Part shown: positions 32,709 through 44,435 of the stretch, piece by piece | How the letters are laid out: the number at the start of each line of letters is the position of its first letter | How positions within the stretch are numbered: position 1 is the stretch's first letter | Assembly: GCF_016545825.1 (NCBI RefSeq) | Contig: NC_052615.1 | Coordinates: 26,347,088 to 26,411,087 of the forward strand | Reading direction: 5' to 3' | Origin: Eucalyptus grandis | Lineage: Eukaryota; Streptophyta; Magnoliopsida; Myrtales; Myrtaceae | Length of the DNA stretch: 64,000 nt | Made by a program: the position numbers and the translations under genes | The notes under the pieces: generated by a model | The model's input: only the letters and a program-made list of their open reading frames with translations | Database searches by the model: none | Told to the model about the DNA's origin: nothing

Positions 32709-34189
32709 GCGGGGCCCGGCCCGGGATTTTTCCTTTTTTTTTTAAAAACCTAACCGATTTTAGCCCACTAAAAATCTAGCCCAACACAACCCAGCCCAAA
32801 ATTTTTAATCGAAGCCCAAGGAACAAAAGGAGTTCCTATCCGCATGAGACCGGCCCACCTGCGTCCAAACCCGCTTGGCCCAGATTGACCGGAACCCTAC
32901 CCGGTCAAGACCCACGCCCGACCCAACGACGGGCCGCCTCTGGTTCGCGAAACCCTACCCGGTTTCGCGCGACCGCGCCCGACCCTGCTCAACCCGACGC
33001 AAGGTCGCTGGCTTCTCCATCCGTCTGCGGCGCGGGTGGAGGGACTGGGGATGTCACTGGATAGCGGCGCGACGCCTGACGATGGCGGCGACGTGGCGGA
33101 CGGTGGTGCGGCATTCGACGGCGACGTATCAGGTCTCCTTGGTCAGGGGTTAGGGTTTCGCAGAGGGGACAATGGCGATGACGACGACAGACAGGGGAGG
33201 CGGCCAGGGTTTCGAGCAACGCCGACGATGCGTCTGGGGGCGGTGGCGGCGCCTACTGTTACCTGTTTGCAGCAACGGCGCAATAAGGCGGTGAACGGTG
33301 GCGGCGACAGGGGGCTATAGGTGCAGGTGACGACGGCGAGGTAGCAACAGCAACTCCTCGGCTCTGGATCTGGTGTGGCTTGGGCGAATCGGTCGTGGCA
33401 ACGGCGTTGGAACGGTGGCAGAGCAGCAGCGTCGGCGAAGGCGAGGCTTCGGCTCCCCAGATCTGGTCCTCCAGAACCTCCTCTCTCCGGCTTCGACCTT
33501 ATATGGCCTCGGCTTCTTCCACTCTGGATCTCTCCCCCTCGGCCAGATCCGAGCCTCCACCGGCCGGATCTGACCACCTCGGACTCGCTCGCCAGCAGCC
33601 TCCCCCGAAGTCTCTCAGTGGGAGGTCAGCCAAACTCGCGACCCGAGTTCTCTCTCGCTCGCCTTCCTCTCGCTCGCTCTTCAACCTCCTCCGAAGTCTC
33701 TCAGGAAGAAGTTTCCAAGCTTGCGATCTTCTGGCGTGCCCCTTCGACAACGGAAACGGGGGCCTATTTATAGGCGAGGGAGTAGCCGGTCGACGGAGCT
33801 TCGACCGCCGGTCCCCGTGCGCCAAGCGGCCTCCGCCGGCCGAACCGGCGTCCCATCCAACGCCAGCTGCCCCTCCCACGTTCTTATCCGACGCCAGCCG
33901 CCCCCTGCTCCACGTGCGTCATTGCTGCTCCTCCCCTCCGCTCCGGCGTCGCGCCCTCTGCGCGTGCGCTGCAACTGCGCGAGGAAGAAGAAGACCCGGC
34001 TGGGTTGGGCTGACGTGGAAATGGGCCTCGCGGGCCCATGCGAGGGCTTTCCTGCTTTCTTTCTACTTTTGTTTTGTTTTTGTTTTTTGTTTTTTTTTTC
34101 TTTTATTTATTATTTATTATATGAAAAAAAGGAGAAATAAAAGAAAACAAGGCCTAATTAATAACTTAATTGAAATTTAGGTGTCAACA
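32709..34189 (-). repeat. Truncated 3' LTR of the minus-strand gag-only element
   Basis: On the minus strand it begins TGTTGACACC at 34189 and matches 42667-44139 until about 32709, where similarity stops in the GGGCCCGGCCCGGG region. The A/T-rich part and the conserved 3' segment are gone. A TATA box is kept at 33764-33773. Several 90-266-codon ORFs here are GC-rich artefacts. Confidence 0.85.
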
Positions 34190-34203
34190 GCTGCCCCTCT
34201 TTG
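34190..34203 (-). other. Polypurine tract of the minus-strand element
   Basis: The minus strand reads CAAAGAGGGGCAGC immediately before the 3' LTR, identical to 19940-19953. Confidence 0.8.
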
Positions 34204-34439
34204 AAGGTGAGTTCGCAGAGGTTGCATTCAAAGACAAACCTGATACCTAAATTTTGTCTACACATATGCAATAGATTATACTTTATTTGGGACCTATTGT
34301 CCTATACAGAAAAAGAGCAATTTAACATTGCATATACTAAGACAGATAAGAAGATACCTGTAGTTACTTACCGGGAGTGAGTGAGATAGGGTGTGAACCC
34401 CGAGTTTTGGCAAGTATCAAGGCGTCATCTTACCTGTTG

Positions 34440-34725
34440 CATGAGGAGATTGCTTTTCTGGACCCGAACCATTCTTCGGTCGCCTATTGGAGCAATAAGT
34501 GATTTGTCTAGGACCCGAACCTTTCTTCAGTCGCCTTGACGGGGAATTGCCTTCCCAGGACCCGAACCTTTCTTCGGTCGCCTGTTAGAGCAATAAGTTG
34601 GTTTGTCTAGGACCCGAACCTTTCTTCGGTCGACTTGACGGGGAGTTGCTTTTCCAGGACCCAAACCTTTCTTTGGTCGCCTTGACGGGAGATGCGCCGA
34701 CCTTTCTCAAGGCATCTGTTTGTTG
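34440..34725 (-). repeat. Minisatellite D in the minus-strand element
   Basis: About five units contain AGGACCCGAACCTTTCTTCGG-type text, the reverse of 19400-19695. It ends with one partial unit of minisatellite C (GATGCGCCGACCTTTCTC), so array C has almost vanished here compared with about six copies in the plus-strand element. Confidence 0.8.
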
Positions 34726-34734
34726 GGAGATAGT

Positions 34735-34965
34735 ACTTGGATGGTCACAAGTATAAACTCTTGGGGGATACTTGGATGATCACAAGTATTGAAAGGGTAC
34801 TGGACGATCACAGGTACAAACTCATTGGAGATACATGGATGATCACAAGTATCGAAGGGTTACCTGGACGATCACAGGTACAAACTCTTTGGGGGTACCT
34901 GGATGATCACAAGTATCGAAGGGGTACCTGGACGATCACAGGTACAAACTCTAAAGGAAGAATCA
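34735..34965 (-). repeat. Minisatellite B in the minus-strand element
   Basis: About four units contain GTACCTGGACGATCACAGG and GGATGATCACAAGTATCGAA, the reverse of 18205-18725. The frame stays open on the plus strand, which creates a spurious 113-codon ORF. Confidence 0.8.
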
Positions 34966-34974
34966 AGGCATACC

Positions 34975-35560
34975 TGAGATATTCGTGTGGAAATATCCAG
35001 GATGGGTCTTGCATATACGTGAAGGTTTCTCACTTCCTGGTAGTGGGAATATCGAGGACGTACCTTGGATATTCATGAAGGTCTCTCACCTCCTGGTAAT
35101 TGGGAATATCAAGTACATACCTCGCATATTCATGAAGGTCTCTCACCTCCTGGTAGTTGGGAATATCGAGGACGTACCTTGGATATTCATGAAGTTCTCT
35201 CACCTCCTGGTAATTGGGAATATTGAGGACGTGCCTCGCATATTCATGAAGGTCTCTCACCTCCTGGTAATTGGGAATATCGAGGACGTACCTTGGATAT
35301 TCATGAAGGTCTCTCACCTCCTGGTAATTGAGAACATCGAGGACGTGCCTCGCATATTCGTGAAGGTCTCTCACCTCCTGGTAAAGGGGAATATCGAGGA
35401 CGTACCTAGGATATTCATGAAGGTCTCTCACCTCCTGGTAATTGGGAATATCGAGGGCATACCTGAGATATTCGTGAAGGTCTCTCACCTCCTGGTAATG
35501 GGAATATCGAGGACGTGCCCCGCATATTCATGAAGGTTTCTCACCTCCTGGTATCATTAA
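34975..35560 (-). repeat. Minisatellite A in the minus-strand element
   Basis: About ten contiguous units contain AAGGTCTCTCACCTCCTGG, the reverse of 17220-18200. Most units are 57 bp, so plus-strand translation reads KVSHLLVIGNIEDVPWIFM in tandem (182 codons) and minus-strand translation reads VRDLHEYPRYVLDIPNYQE. Confidence 0.85.
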
Positions 35561-35574
35561 CTTGAATGTAGCAT

Positions 35575-38500
35575 AAGGCTTACCTGAATGGCTACAGGCA
35601 CTTAAAAGGGGTGGAACACCTGGAGAGCCACAGGTGTACAAAGTACTGGAATACTTGGATGAACACAAGTATTTAATGATATGATCTGGGGCCACTCAGG
35701 TAGGTCCAAGTATCATGATGATAAGAGAGCATACATGGGTAACCACAGGTGCACAACGCAGTGGAGTGCTTAAACAGCTACTATATCATTTGGGGACAAC
35801 TGGGGTAGGTTGAGTGTCATGAAAATGGGGTATCCGAACAATGACCAGTACTCGAAGACAAGAGGATACTTGGACAGTCACAAGCATCTAAACTCAAGGG
35901 ACGATTCGAATAAGTCGAGTGTCAAGAAGAGAGTACCTGGACAGTGGTAGGTACTTTAAGACAAATGGGGATAGGGATATGCTTACCTAGCAATACCTCT
36001 AATCTCTGAGAGTATGTCTGTTATTTGTACAATATGCACACATGATTGTATATGCTGTAAATTCATGAGTTTAAATGGGATCCATGCATGACAATTTTGT
36101 CAGTTTTGGCATCATCCGAATTCCACTGGGGAAAATTTGAAAGACAACCTTCATTTAGAATGTAGATGTCTTGAGCATGCCAGATGAGGGACTTTCAGTT
36201 TGAAAGGACTTTCCGCTTACTCTCATGGAAAAGGCTATCCTGACCATTGATGTAGGATTCATAAGGACCACACTATCTCACTGTCATCATGTCAGCAGGG
36301 GTCTGAGTATTCTCGCAAACGGTACGACTTTACCAATGTGAGAGGTCTTTGTTGAAACTGTGATGAAGTCTTAGTCAGTGGCTCATCGAAGGGGACCATC
36401 AAGGTTGAAGCTGATGGACGAAAATGTTGCACGATCATCTCCGAGTTTACAAGTCAAGAACCGTGTGAAAAGAGATAGAGTAATCTTGCTCGTACTTCTC
36501 TGAGCGATGCTTATAGACATATGAAATCCTACGTTAATTGAAGTGCCCCTAGTCTGAAGAGACTTTTACAATGGGATGCAACGTAGGCTTGATTCATGTG
36601 TAAAAAGGTAAAGCTGGTGATTGCCTTGGCATTTGTCACCAGTCTTTCTTCTCACTGTCAAATGGAGGTTCTATGGACCACAACAGCAACATTTTCTTGG
36701 CTGCATTTTTGACTGGGGGGCATTAGCCTTGCTTTTACCAAGCATACTACTTTTTTCATGCCCCTATTTTTATTCTAGTTCTTCTTTTATGGGCATTGAC
36801 CTTGCTCTTACCAGGTACACTGCTTTTTTATGCCCGTGTTTTTTCATTCTTTGTCGTTAGAGGAACTAGCCTAGGCAAGTTCAATCACGACACTGTTGTT
36901 AGACTATTGAGTCTTCATCTTCAGCTAACGCTCCGAGCTATGCTGTTTAAATGGTAGTAACTTCTGTTTTGCCTCCATGTGAGGGTGAAATTACAGACTC
37001 AATTGGGTTGTACAATGAATACAAGTGCATAGAGAAAGAATTGCTCTTCGTCATTCTAGGGCACTTAAATTAACGCAAGTGTTCATATGCAATAAAGACA
37101 CCCGAAGATAGATGCAAGTGCAAGCAAGAAAATTTCTATCTCTCTTCTCACCTTGTGATGCTGCTTTGCTTCTAATCTGCCCCGGTGTAGGGGTTGTTCT
37201 TGATGGGGGTAGGACATAAATCTCACCAGTGTATGGGGCTCAATGGAGGTGAGCGATGAAATGCCTCTCACTATTTTGGTTATCGTACCATTCGCGAAAG
37301 AACTCTTTACCCTGCAGCCATGGAATCTTCTGCACTCATCTCACAAGTGTATAGAGGGGGGATTGTGTGTAGGATATGGCTTGCCTTTCATCATTCTGAC
37401 GTGCCTCATCTAGCATGCTCGATTAATCTTGTATTCTTCATTTAGCTATCTATTCTAATAATCCTTAATGGAATCAGTGATTTAGACAGACAAAATCATC
37501 ATACGAAATCCATTTGGAAAAGGCATGCAGCATTTTAAATATGATGGGGTTTGTATTCTCAAAACGAATGAATGATTTTTACTCAAAAAAGAGACCCTAT
37601 TGACAACTTTAGGAGTTAACATAATGGTGTTTCCAAATATGTTAAATTTTGAACATCAAAAGGGTTATTCACAAATGGGTGTCGATAGTTGTCCCTATTG
37701 ATTAGGGATATGACACATGAATGATCAGTCGGGGTTGGGAATCTGATTGGACATCTTTGCTTTTGCCCCTGCAGAAGAGAAGATGTACAAGTAGATCAAT
37801 TAGTCTGGCCAAAATCAAATGTGAGTTAAGGCCTGAAGATTTTCTGTCATTTGCTTTGGCAATATTTGAGACGCCATTTTGCTTGGGAGAGTTTCGTGCC
37901 TCTCATTGATTTGTTATCTTTGTTTTTGACAGTCAAGTAATCCTACAACAAACAAGACATGCTTCTCATTGATTCGTTATCCTTGCTTTTGACAGTCAGG
38001 TGATCCTGCAATAAACAAGAGGAAATGTGTTAGTCATGAACTCTTTCAAGAGTCGAATAACTGGAAGCGATACAACTTTACCATTCACTGGTTTTACAGA
38101 TGATTGGATGAACCTAAAGTGAGAGGGGACACGAAGTCCTATGTCCCTTGTTTCGTTAGGTCAATTATTCTCTGAATTTGCTCTTGGATGACATGTCTTT
38201 TTACACGAAGCCAGGTGAATTTGATGTGGGTCATTCTCATGAACCTCACTTGGCCAATATTGACCATCAAGTTTGGTTTTTGATTCCCAATGTTTCCTGT
38301 CAATAGGGAAAATACGTCAAAAGTGAATTCAAAGAGTGAGGAGTATTGGAAATGATACCAAATTACTCTTCTCCAAGGCTTATATGTGTTAGCTCCTAGA
38401 GATATTTGAATGTCGATGATGGCTTCTTTATCTTGGCATAGTTTGACATTTCCTTCAATTGGCCTTCCTCACTTGTGACCATGTATGCATGATTGCTAGT

Positions 38501-39511
38501 CGTTGATTCATCTTCAATGCCTTCCTTCTGTGGAATTTCTCCTTTTGTCTTTAACTATAGCATCATTGGGCAAAAGTCATGTACCTCAAGCTTCTATGGA
38601 ATCTGAGATCAAAAGTCTCAAGCTTTCTGATGGCAATTACTCCGCGTCTGGAGTGAAGTTTCTAGATTCCAACATCATTGTCAAGGGTGTGGGGCTATAG
38701 ATCGCTTTGACTGTCTAGATTTTCTCATTGTTGACAGTAATCACTTTAAAGGAAGAGAAGCAAATCCTTCTTTGTGATTCTTGGCTTGTTGAAGCTGGAA
38801 GTCCTGTCAATGAACTCGGTACATCCTGCCTTGAGCTATCATGCTATGCATGCTTCAAGTTTGATAATTTGCATGTGCCTATTACATCCCATCCTTCGTT
38901 TCCGTAGATGGAAGAGAGAGGATGTCATTTTGACATTATGTTCAGGGAATAGGACTTACCATTTTGAAACGTGATGATCCTTTCTGTTTGCCCCTGCTTT
39001 CTTGGGAGGGTGTCATTGAATTCGGTGAGTTCACATAATGTGCTTGCTTCAAATGCCCCCTGTCACACTAAGTCAAAGGGGACGGGAATGATCTTCTGAG
39101 ACATGAAGTGAGTGAGTCAGAAAGACAAACATGATTAAATTTATCATCTTTTTTTGAAAGATTTTGGTGATGAAGTGTTTTTTGTTTTTAAAATATGTAT
39201 TCGGGGGAGAAAAAGCATGAGGAAGCCTAGCCCTCAGTATTCTCCTTGGATGATATTTTTTTTTTCATGGTTGGATAGCATCACCGGGCTGGTTTGGGAT
39301 ACTGCCTCATGCTCTCAAAATATTTTCAACTTTATTTAATAAGTGGATTTACATTTTGGAAAAGTGTTTTCAAAAGTTAGTTCCTCGAGCGAAACTGATG
39401 TTGAAAATAAAAACAAGCCAGACTTAAGAAAGATGTACAAGTTCCCACGTAGGGGAATACAAAAGAAAATTAAAAAGGGTTCTACTCAAGCGGGCCTGCA
39501 CCCATTTCCCC
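35575..39511 (-). other. Non-coding interior of the minus-strand element
   Basis: This region corresponds, reversed, to 13049-17215. It includes degenerate minisatellite text (35580-35990), a local duplication around CTTACCAGGTACACTG (36720-36840) and conserved single-copy blocks. No protease, RT, RNase H or integrase motif is seen. Small ORFs are not conserved between the two copies. Confidence 0.65.
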
Positions 39512-41140
39512 TTACGGTCCTTCATTGATGGTGTTCATGAAAAGGTCTCCAAACATGGTGGTCATGTCATCTGGCCCTTCTTTCTCTGTTGCTAAGGGTG
39601 GCACTTCATTGCCTGAATAATACCCGGCCTTCACCAATCCTTGATAGATGTCAGCGGTATGTGCTTCGACATTTCTGCTCTGACTATCTTCAAAACTGAA
39701 TACCGCGTTTACTTTGTCGGTGTGATCAGGGAGCGGATTGTCTTGGAATGAGAAAGCTTTAGTGTCTAACAGGTTCTGGATTCGACTCTTGAGGGCGAAG
39801 CACTCGTCAGTTGAATGCCCCACTTCTTCCATGTGATAGTCACATATTTTTTACGGGTCATAGTTGGAAAAACATTCAGCGTTGGGTCGTTTTGGCTCAA
39901 TTGAAAGGAGGTTCTTTTTCCGGAGGACTGCCAGTACCTGTGACGGAGATCCAAGAAGAGGAGTAAATTGTCTCTTGTTGTTGTAACGTTGAGATGGCTG
40001 ACGGCTGGTGGTCTGTTGCTGTCTTGCATTTGTCTGAATTGTTGGAGAATGATTGTAGGTTGCATTGACATCTACCAGGGGTTCTTTATCTTTCTTCATG
40101 CTGAACTTGCCCATGGATGCAGGTTCAGTGAACCAACCATCCCTCAACCCTATCTCGATTTGCTCCCCTACTGGAATGAGTTGATTAAATGATTCAACGA
40201 TCGTAGTTACCATTCGATTGCAGTACTCGTAAGGGAGGGTTTTGATAAATATCTTTCTAAGCTCGAAATCTGTTGGTTCAGGACTGATTTGGGCGGCCAA
40301 ATTCCTCCATCGGATAGTATATTCTTTGAACGATTCATGCTTTTTCTTTTCAGTACGCTCGAGATCCTCACGAGAAGGGGTAATGTCCATTATGAACTTA
40401 TACTGCTTGAGGAATGCTTCACTCACTTCGCTCCATGTTTCGAGGAGATTCATGTTCTTGGTAATGTACCACCTTAGGGCAGGGCCTATTAGACTTGATT
40501 GGAACAAGTGGATCATTAATGGTGCATTATTAACGTATTGGGTCATTCAAACCAAGTACATTTGCAAATGAGCCCTAGGGCAAGTTGTGCCATCGTACTT
40601 CTCAAATTCAGGCATTTTGAATTTTTCCAGCATTTTGACATTGGAATAAATGGAGAGATCCGTCAAAGTAGGATCTTGGAGGCCTTGCAATTGTTTCAGC
40701 TTCTCCTCAAGCTTTCCGAGGCGTTTGTCATGCTCATTTTTAGACAAACTGTCTGGCCTAGCTTTCTCAATCATGGTTGGGTGCGGATCATCCTCCAATT
40801 CGGGCATGTTATCGTCGGTATCTCCACCTTGATCACCCCTGGTAGATGATGGTGGCAACAATACCTCGACTGAGGCTGGGGCAGGTGTAAGTTTGCCCTG
40901 GATGGAGTCTATCTGCTTTGAAAGTTGTTGAAGCACATTGAAGACTTGCTTCATTTCACTTTCCATGACCGCAATACGGCTTGGTACATTTTCTTCGGCC
41001 ATTCTTGCTCTTGCTTTTGAACGAGTCTGGATTGACGAACGTTGATGTTCCGTGATTACCTTGTCATGAATAAAAAAGCGTGTGTGAATACAAGGCGTAA
41101 ATAGGGAGTCATTCCATGATGACGACCTAACCCTACTCAT
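39512..41140 (-). pseudogene. gag of the minus-strand element, nearly intact
   Basis: This is the best-preserved gag of the family. From 41140 it has a basic N-terminus, MAEENVPSRIAVMESEMK, a coiled-coil-like VFNVLQQLSKQIDSIQGKL, an acidic linker, KFKMPEFEKYDGTTCPRAHL, a stop (TGA, probably from TGG), then LFQSSLIGPALRWYITKN, ETWSEVSEAFLKQY, EKKKHESFKEYTIRWRNLAA, FIKTLPYEY and GLRDGWF. This is the full retrotransposon gag order. The stop at 40547-40549 leaves the frame unchanged; a frame change near 39850 then leads to CDYHMEEVGHSTDECFALK, the C-x2-H...H-x4-C finger-like end of Tat-type gag, and a short tail. The product would be a capsid protein able to package element RNA, with enzymes supplied by another element. 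Confidence 0.75.
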
Positions 41141-41941
41141 TTCGTTTATTCATGAAAAGGTAGACGATTTCTTAAGCATGGATTGAAAAAGGGCATGTGA
41201 GATGTTAGCATGGACTAAAAAGATATTTAATTTGAAAGGTGAAGAAAGCATGAATTGCAACAAATTTTGAAAAAGATTTCTATCCCTTTTTGAGGCAAAT
41301 GAAAATTCTTGCGAAAAAGAACTTTTTAACATGCTTGAGAATAAAATATTAACTGAAAGTAATTTCTTTTGCAAATTTTTTTTTTTTTAACTTTATGACA
41401 ATTACTTCCAAATTTAATTGACCGTGGTATTAAATCCTAGACTAATCATGGACCACTCAATATATGTAGGAAGGTAAGTAAATTGCAAAGTACACGAAAA
41501 AAACTTACATCACGCGAGGAAATTGATGACAATCACATAGACATACGCATGATATGTGCGGCTCGATTTCTAACTAAGAAGGTTTGGTGAGATTAAAAGG
41601 ATATCCGCCCGTCGCAGTCTTGCGTTAGCAGCATATCCTCCTAACCTCGGCTAAGAAATTCGGGGAAAAGAAAGGCAACCTCTACATCGCAGTCTCACGT
41701 TCGAGATCGTATCTTTCTTAACACCATTCTAAAAATCCTATGGCGGCCCAGGTCCGGCGGCCGGGTTGTGTGTGCCATGTGTAGTGCTAAAACATTTAAG
41801 GATGCACAACAGTTTATAATCACAAAACATTTTATTTTAACAGAATAAAAAAACTTTAAGCTATTACCCTGCACAAAAGAAAAAAAACCCAAGTCAGCAA
41901 AGCATTTAAACAAAGATAAAATGGCCTAACTCCTCAAAAAT
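41141..41941 (-). other. Leader of the minus-strand element (no ORF1)
   Basis: This is leader DNA between the primer site and gag. 41580-41930 is matched by 9120-9490 of the plus-strand element. The ORF1 found there between leader and gag has no counterpart here. 41400-41520 is matched by the relic at 6040-6160. Confidence 0.6.
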
Positions 41942-41961
41942 GATCCCCAGCGGAGTCGCCA
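41942..41961 (-). other. Primer binding site of the minus-strand element
   Basis: The minus strand reads TGGCGACTCCGCTGGGGATC, the same Ogre-type site as at 9088-9106 with a change at the last bases. It begins 3 bp inside the 5' LTR end at 41965. Confidence 0.7.
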
Positions 41962-41964
41962 AGC

Positions 41965-44139
41965 TGTCGCGACCTCTTTTTTTCGGCGCCCGCGATCGGG
42001 TACGGGCACCTAAGGAGGCTAATGGCTCGGCTGAAATTTGTTATGCCCAGACTCTCCCAAGTCCACCAATTCACGACTTTAATAATCTAAATTTTTAACT
42101 TGTAAATTAATTTTAAAACGGAGTCGCCACTAATCGATTTGGGGTGGATTGATTAGAAACCCAAGTGAAGTATCGGGAGAAATACTCACTCCTGCGCAAC
42201 CAGAGAAATTAGGATCGGGGACTTGATTACACTAGTTAATCACTCATGCCCTTTTGGTACCTAATCTTGTTTAAACCTTAAGGTTTTTGGATGTTCGAGG
42301 GATTTTCCATGCATTTTTGGGAGGAAAAATATTTTTGAGTTTTTTCTAATTTTTTTGGACATAAAAGGGATTTTTTGGATTTTTTTTTTTGGAAAAATAC
42401 AAGTTTTTTTTTTTTTTTTTTGCTTTTTCTGAATTTTTTTTGGTTTTTTCATGAATTTTTGGCTTTTTTTTGGATTTTTGGCATTTTTGGAAAATATGAG
42501 TTATTTTTTATTTTTTTGATATTTTTCGAAAATAAATTATTTTTTATTATTATTTTTAAAAATATTAATTTTTATTATTATATTAATATATTTATAAAAC
42601 GACCCGGATCGGGTTCCGGGTTGGGACCGACCCGGGTCGTCTATTCGAAACCCGGACGGGCCCGCAACGCGGGCCCGGCCCGGGATATTTCCTTTTTTAA
42701 AAAACCTAACCGATTTTAGCCCACTAAAAATCTAGCCCAACACAACCCGGCCCAAAAATTTTAATCGAAGCCCAAGGAACAAAAGGAGTTCCTATCCGCA
42801 AGAGACCGGCCCACCCGCATCCAAACCCGCTTGGCCCCGGACTCGACCGGACCCCTACCCGGTCAAGACCCACGCCCGACCCGACAATTGGATGCCGCCT
42901 GCGCCCGCGAAACCCTACCCGGTTTCGCGAACCGCGCCCGACCCTGCTCAACCCAACACAAGGTCGCTGGCTTCTCCATCCATCTGCGGCGCGGGTGGAG
43001 GGACTGGGGATGTCACCGGACAGCAGCGCGACACCTGACGATGGCGGCGACGTGGCGGACGGCAGTGCGGCATTCGACGGCGATGTATCAGGTCTCCTTG
43101 GTCAGGGGTTAGGGTTTCGCAGAGGGGACAATGGCGATGACGACGACAGACAGGGGAGGCAGCCAGGGTTTCGAGCAACGGCGACAATGTGTCTGGGGGC
43201 GGTGGCGGCGTCTACTGTTACCTGTTTGCAGCAACGGCGCGAAAAGGCGGTGAACGGTGGCGGCGACAAGGGGCTGTAGGTGCAGGTTACGACGGTGGGG
43301 TAGCGACAGCAGCTCCTCACCTCCGGATCTGGTGTGGCTTGGGCGAATCGGTCGTGGCAACGGCGTTGGAACGGTGGCGGAGCAGCAGCATCGGCGAAGG
43401 CGAGGCTTCGGCTCCCCAGATCTAGTCCTCCGGAACCTCCTCTCTCCAGCTTCGACCTTCTACGGCCTCGGCTTCTTCCACTCCGGATCTCTCCCCCTCG
43501 GCCAGATCCGAGCCTCCACCGGCCGGATCTGACCACCTAGGACTCGCTGCCGGTAGCCTCCCCCGAAGTCTCTCATTGTGAGGTCAGCCGAACTCGCGAC
43601 CCGAGTTCTCTCTCGCTCGCCTTCCTCTCGCTCGCTCTTCAACCTCCTCCGAAGTCTCTCAGGAAGAAGTTTCCAAGCTTGCAATCTTCTAGCGTGCCCC
43701 TTCGACAACGAAAACAGGGGCCTATTTATAGGCGAGGGAGCAACCGGTCGATGGAGCTTCGACCACCGGTCCTCGTGCGCCAAGCGGCCTTCGCCGGCCG
43801 AACCGGCGTCCCATCCGACGCCAGCTGCCCCTCCCACGTTCTTATCTGACGCTAGCCGCCCCCTGCTCCACGTGCGTCATTGCTGCTCCTCCCCTCCGCT
43901 TTGACGTCGCGCCCTCGCGCGTGCGCTGCAATTGCGCGAGGAAGAAGAAGACCCGGCTGCGTTGGGCGACGCGAAATGGGCCTCGCGGGCCCATGCGAGG
44001 GCTTTCCCGCTTTCTTTCTGCTTTTGTTTTGTTTTTGTTTTTTTTGTTTGCTTTTATTTATTATTTATTATATGAAAAAAGGAGAAACAAAAGAAAACAT
44101 GGCCTAATGAATAACTTAATTGAAATTTGGGTGTCAACA
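41965..44139 (-). repeat. 5' LTR of the minus-strand gag-only element
   Basis: This 2175-bp LTR runs on the minus strand from TGTTGACACC (44139) to GTCGCGACA (41965). It keeps the TATA box (43722-43731), a GC-rich transcribed part and a T-rich repeat zone (42270-42600). It has diverged in the U3 and GC-rich parts from the 6830 LTR, so the two elements represent subfamilies. Confidence 0.9.
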
Positions 44140-44435
44140 AAAGACGAGGAGAAGGAAAAGGAGCCATGGGATTTGAGACCCGGAAAGGACGCACGGCCAT
44201 GGCATCGCATTCATGAGAGAGGCACAGCCGAAGAAACGAAGAGCAAGAAGAGGATTCCAGAGAGGATAAGGAAGCTTCCGGTGGCACTGTCGAAGGAAGA
44301 AATCGAAGAGGATCTAGCATTGTTGATGGGTGCTAAGAGACTGGGAAAGATGCAGAAGAGACCAAGGAGGGTGCATACACAGAACAACGCCCTTTTACCA
44401 GGTGCACACTTGGGTTCAATCACATTTAAGAGTTA
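44140..44435 (+). pseudogene. Second DUF1639 gene copy, C-terminal part
   Basis: From 44140 the DNA encodes KDEEKEKEPWDLRPGKD, then VALSKEEIEEDLALLMGAKR, KMQKRPRRVHTQ and LLPGAHLGSITFKS. This is closely similar to residues from about 72 onward of the protein at 28394-28894. The 5' half is missing: a gag-only LTR ends exactly at 44139, and its far end has been deleted. At 44436 a copia LTR interrupts the last codons; the gene resumes at 60580-60597. The surviving frame is still open, so the disruption is by insertion rather than by decay. A plus-strand ORF starting in the LTR (43921) happens to run in frame into it. Confidence 0.85.
44431..44435. repeat. Target site duplication AGTTA, left copy
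   Basis: AGTTA precedes the copia LTR at 44436 and recurs at 60580-60584. The duplicated bases lie in the Ser-Tyr codons near the C-terminus of the DUF1639 copy. Confidence 0.9.

Larger units (their letters stand above)
32709..44139 (-). mobile_element. Second gag-only Tat/Ogre-like element, 3' truncated
   Basis: Minus-strand counterpart of the 6830-22092 element. It has the 5' LTR at 41965-44139, the primer site at 41942-41961, gag at 39512-41140, a non-coding interior with the same blocks in the same order, the minisatellites, the polypurine tract (34190-34203) and a 3' LTR lacking its last roughly 700 bp. ORF1 is absent and pol is again missing. The 5' LTR abuts codons of a DUF1639 gene copy at 44140, so it inserted into that gene. 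No target duplication can be checked because the other end is deleted. Confidence 0.8.

Noticed and set aside
33380..34180. A 266-codon ORF and overlapping ORFs on both strands
   Set aside because: They are antisense or sense translations of LTR DNA. The sister LTR at 43.3-44.1 kb breaks the frame and no domain is present.
34985..35533. A 182-codon repetitive ORF resembling a solenoid repeat protein
   Set aside because: The 19-residue period equals the 57-bp minisatellite unit, and the opposite strand is equally open. I kept only a low-interest note about this.
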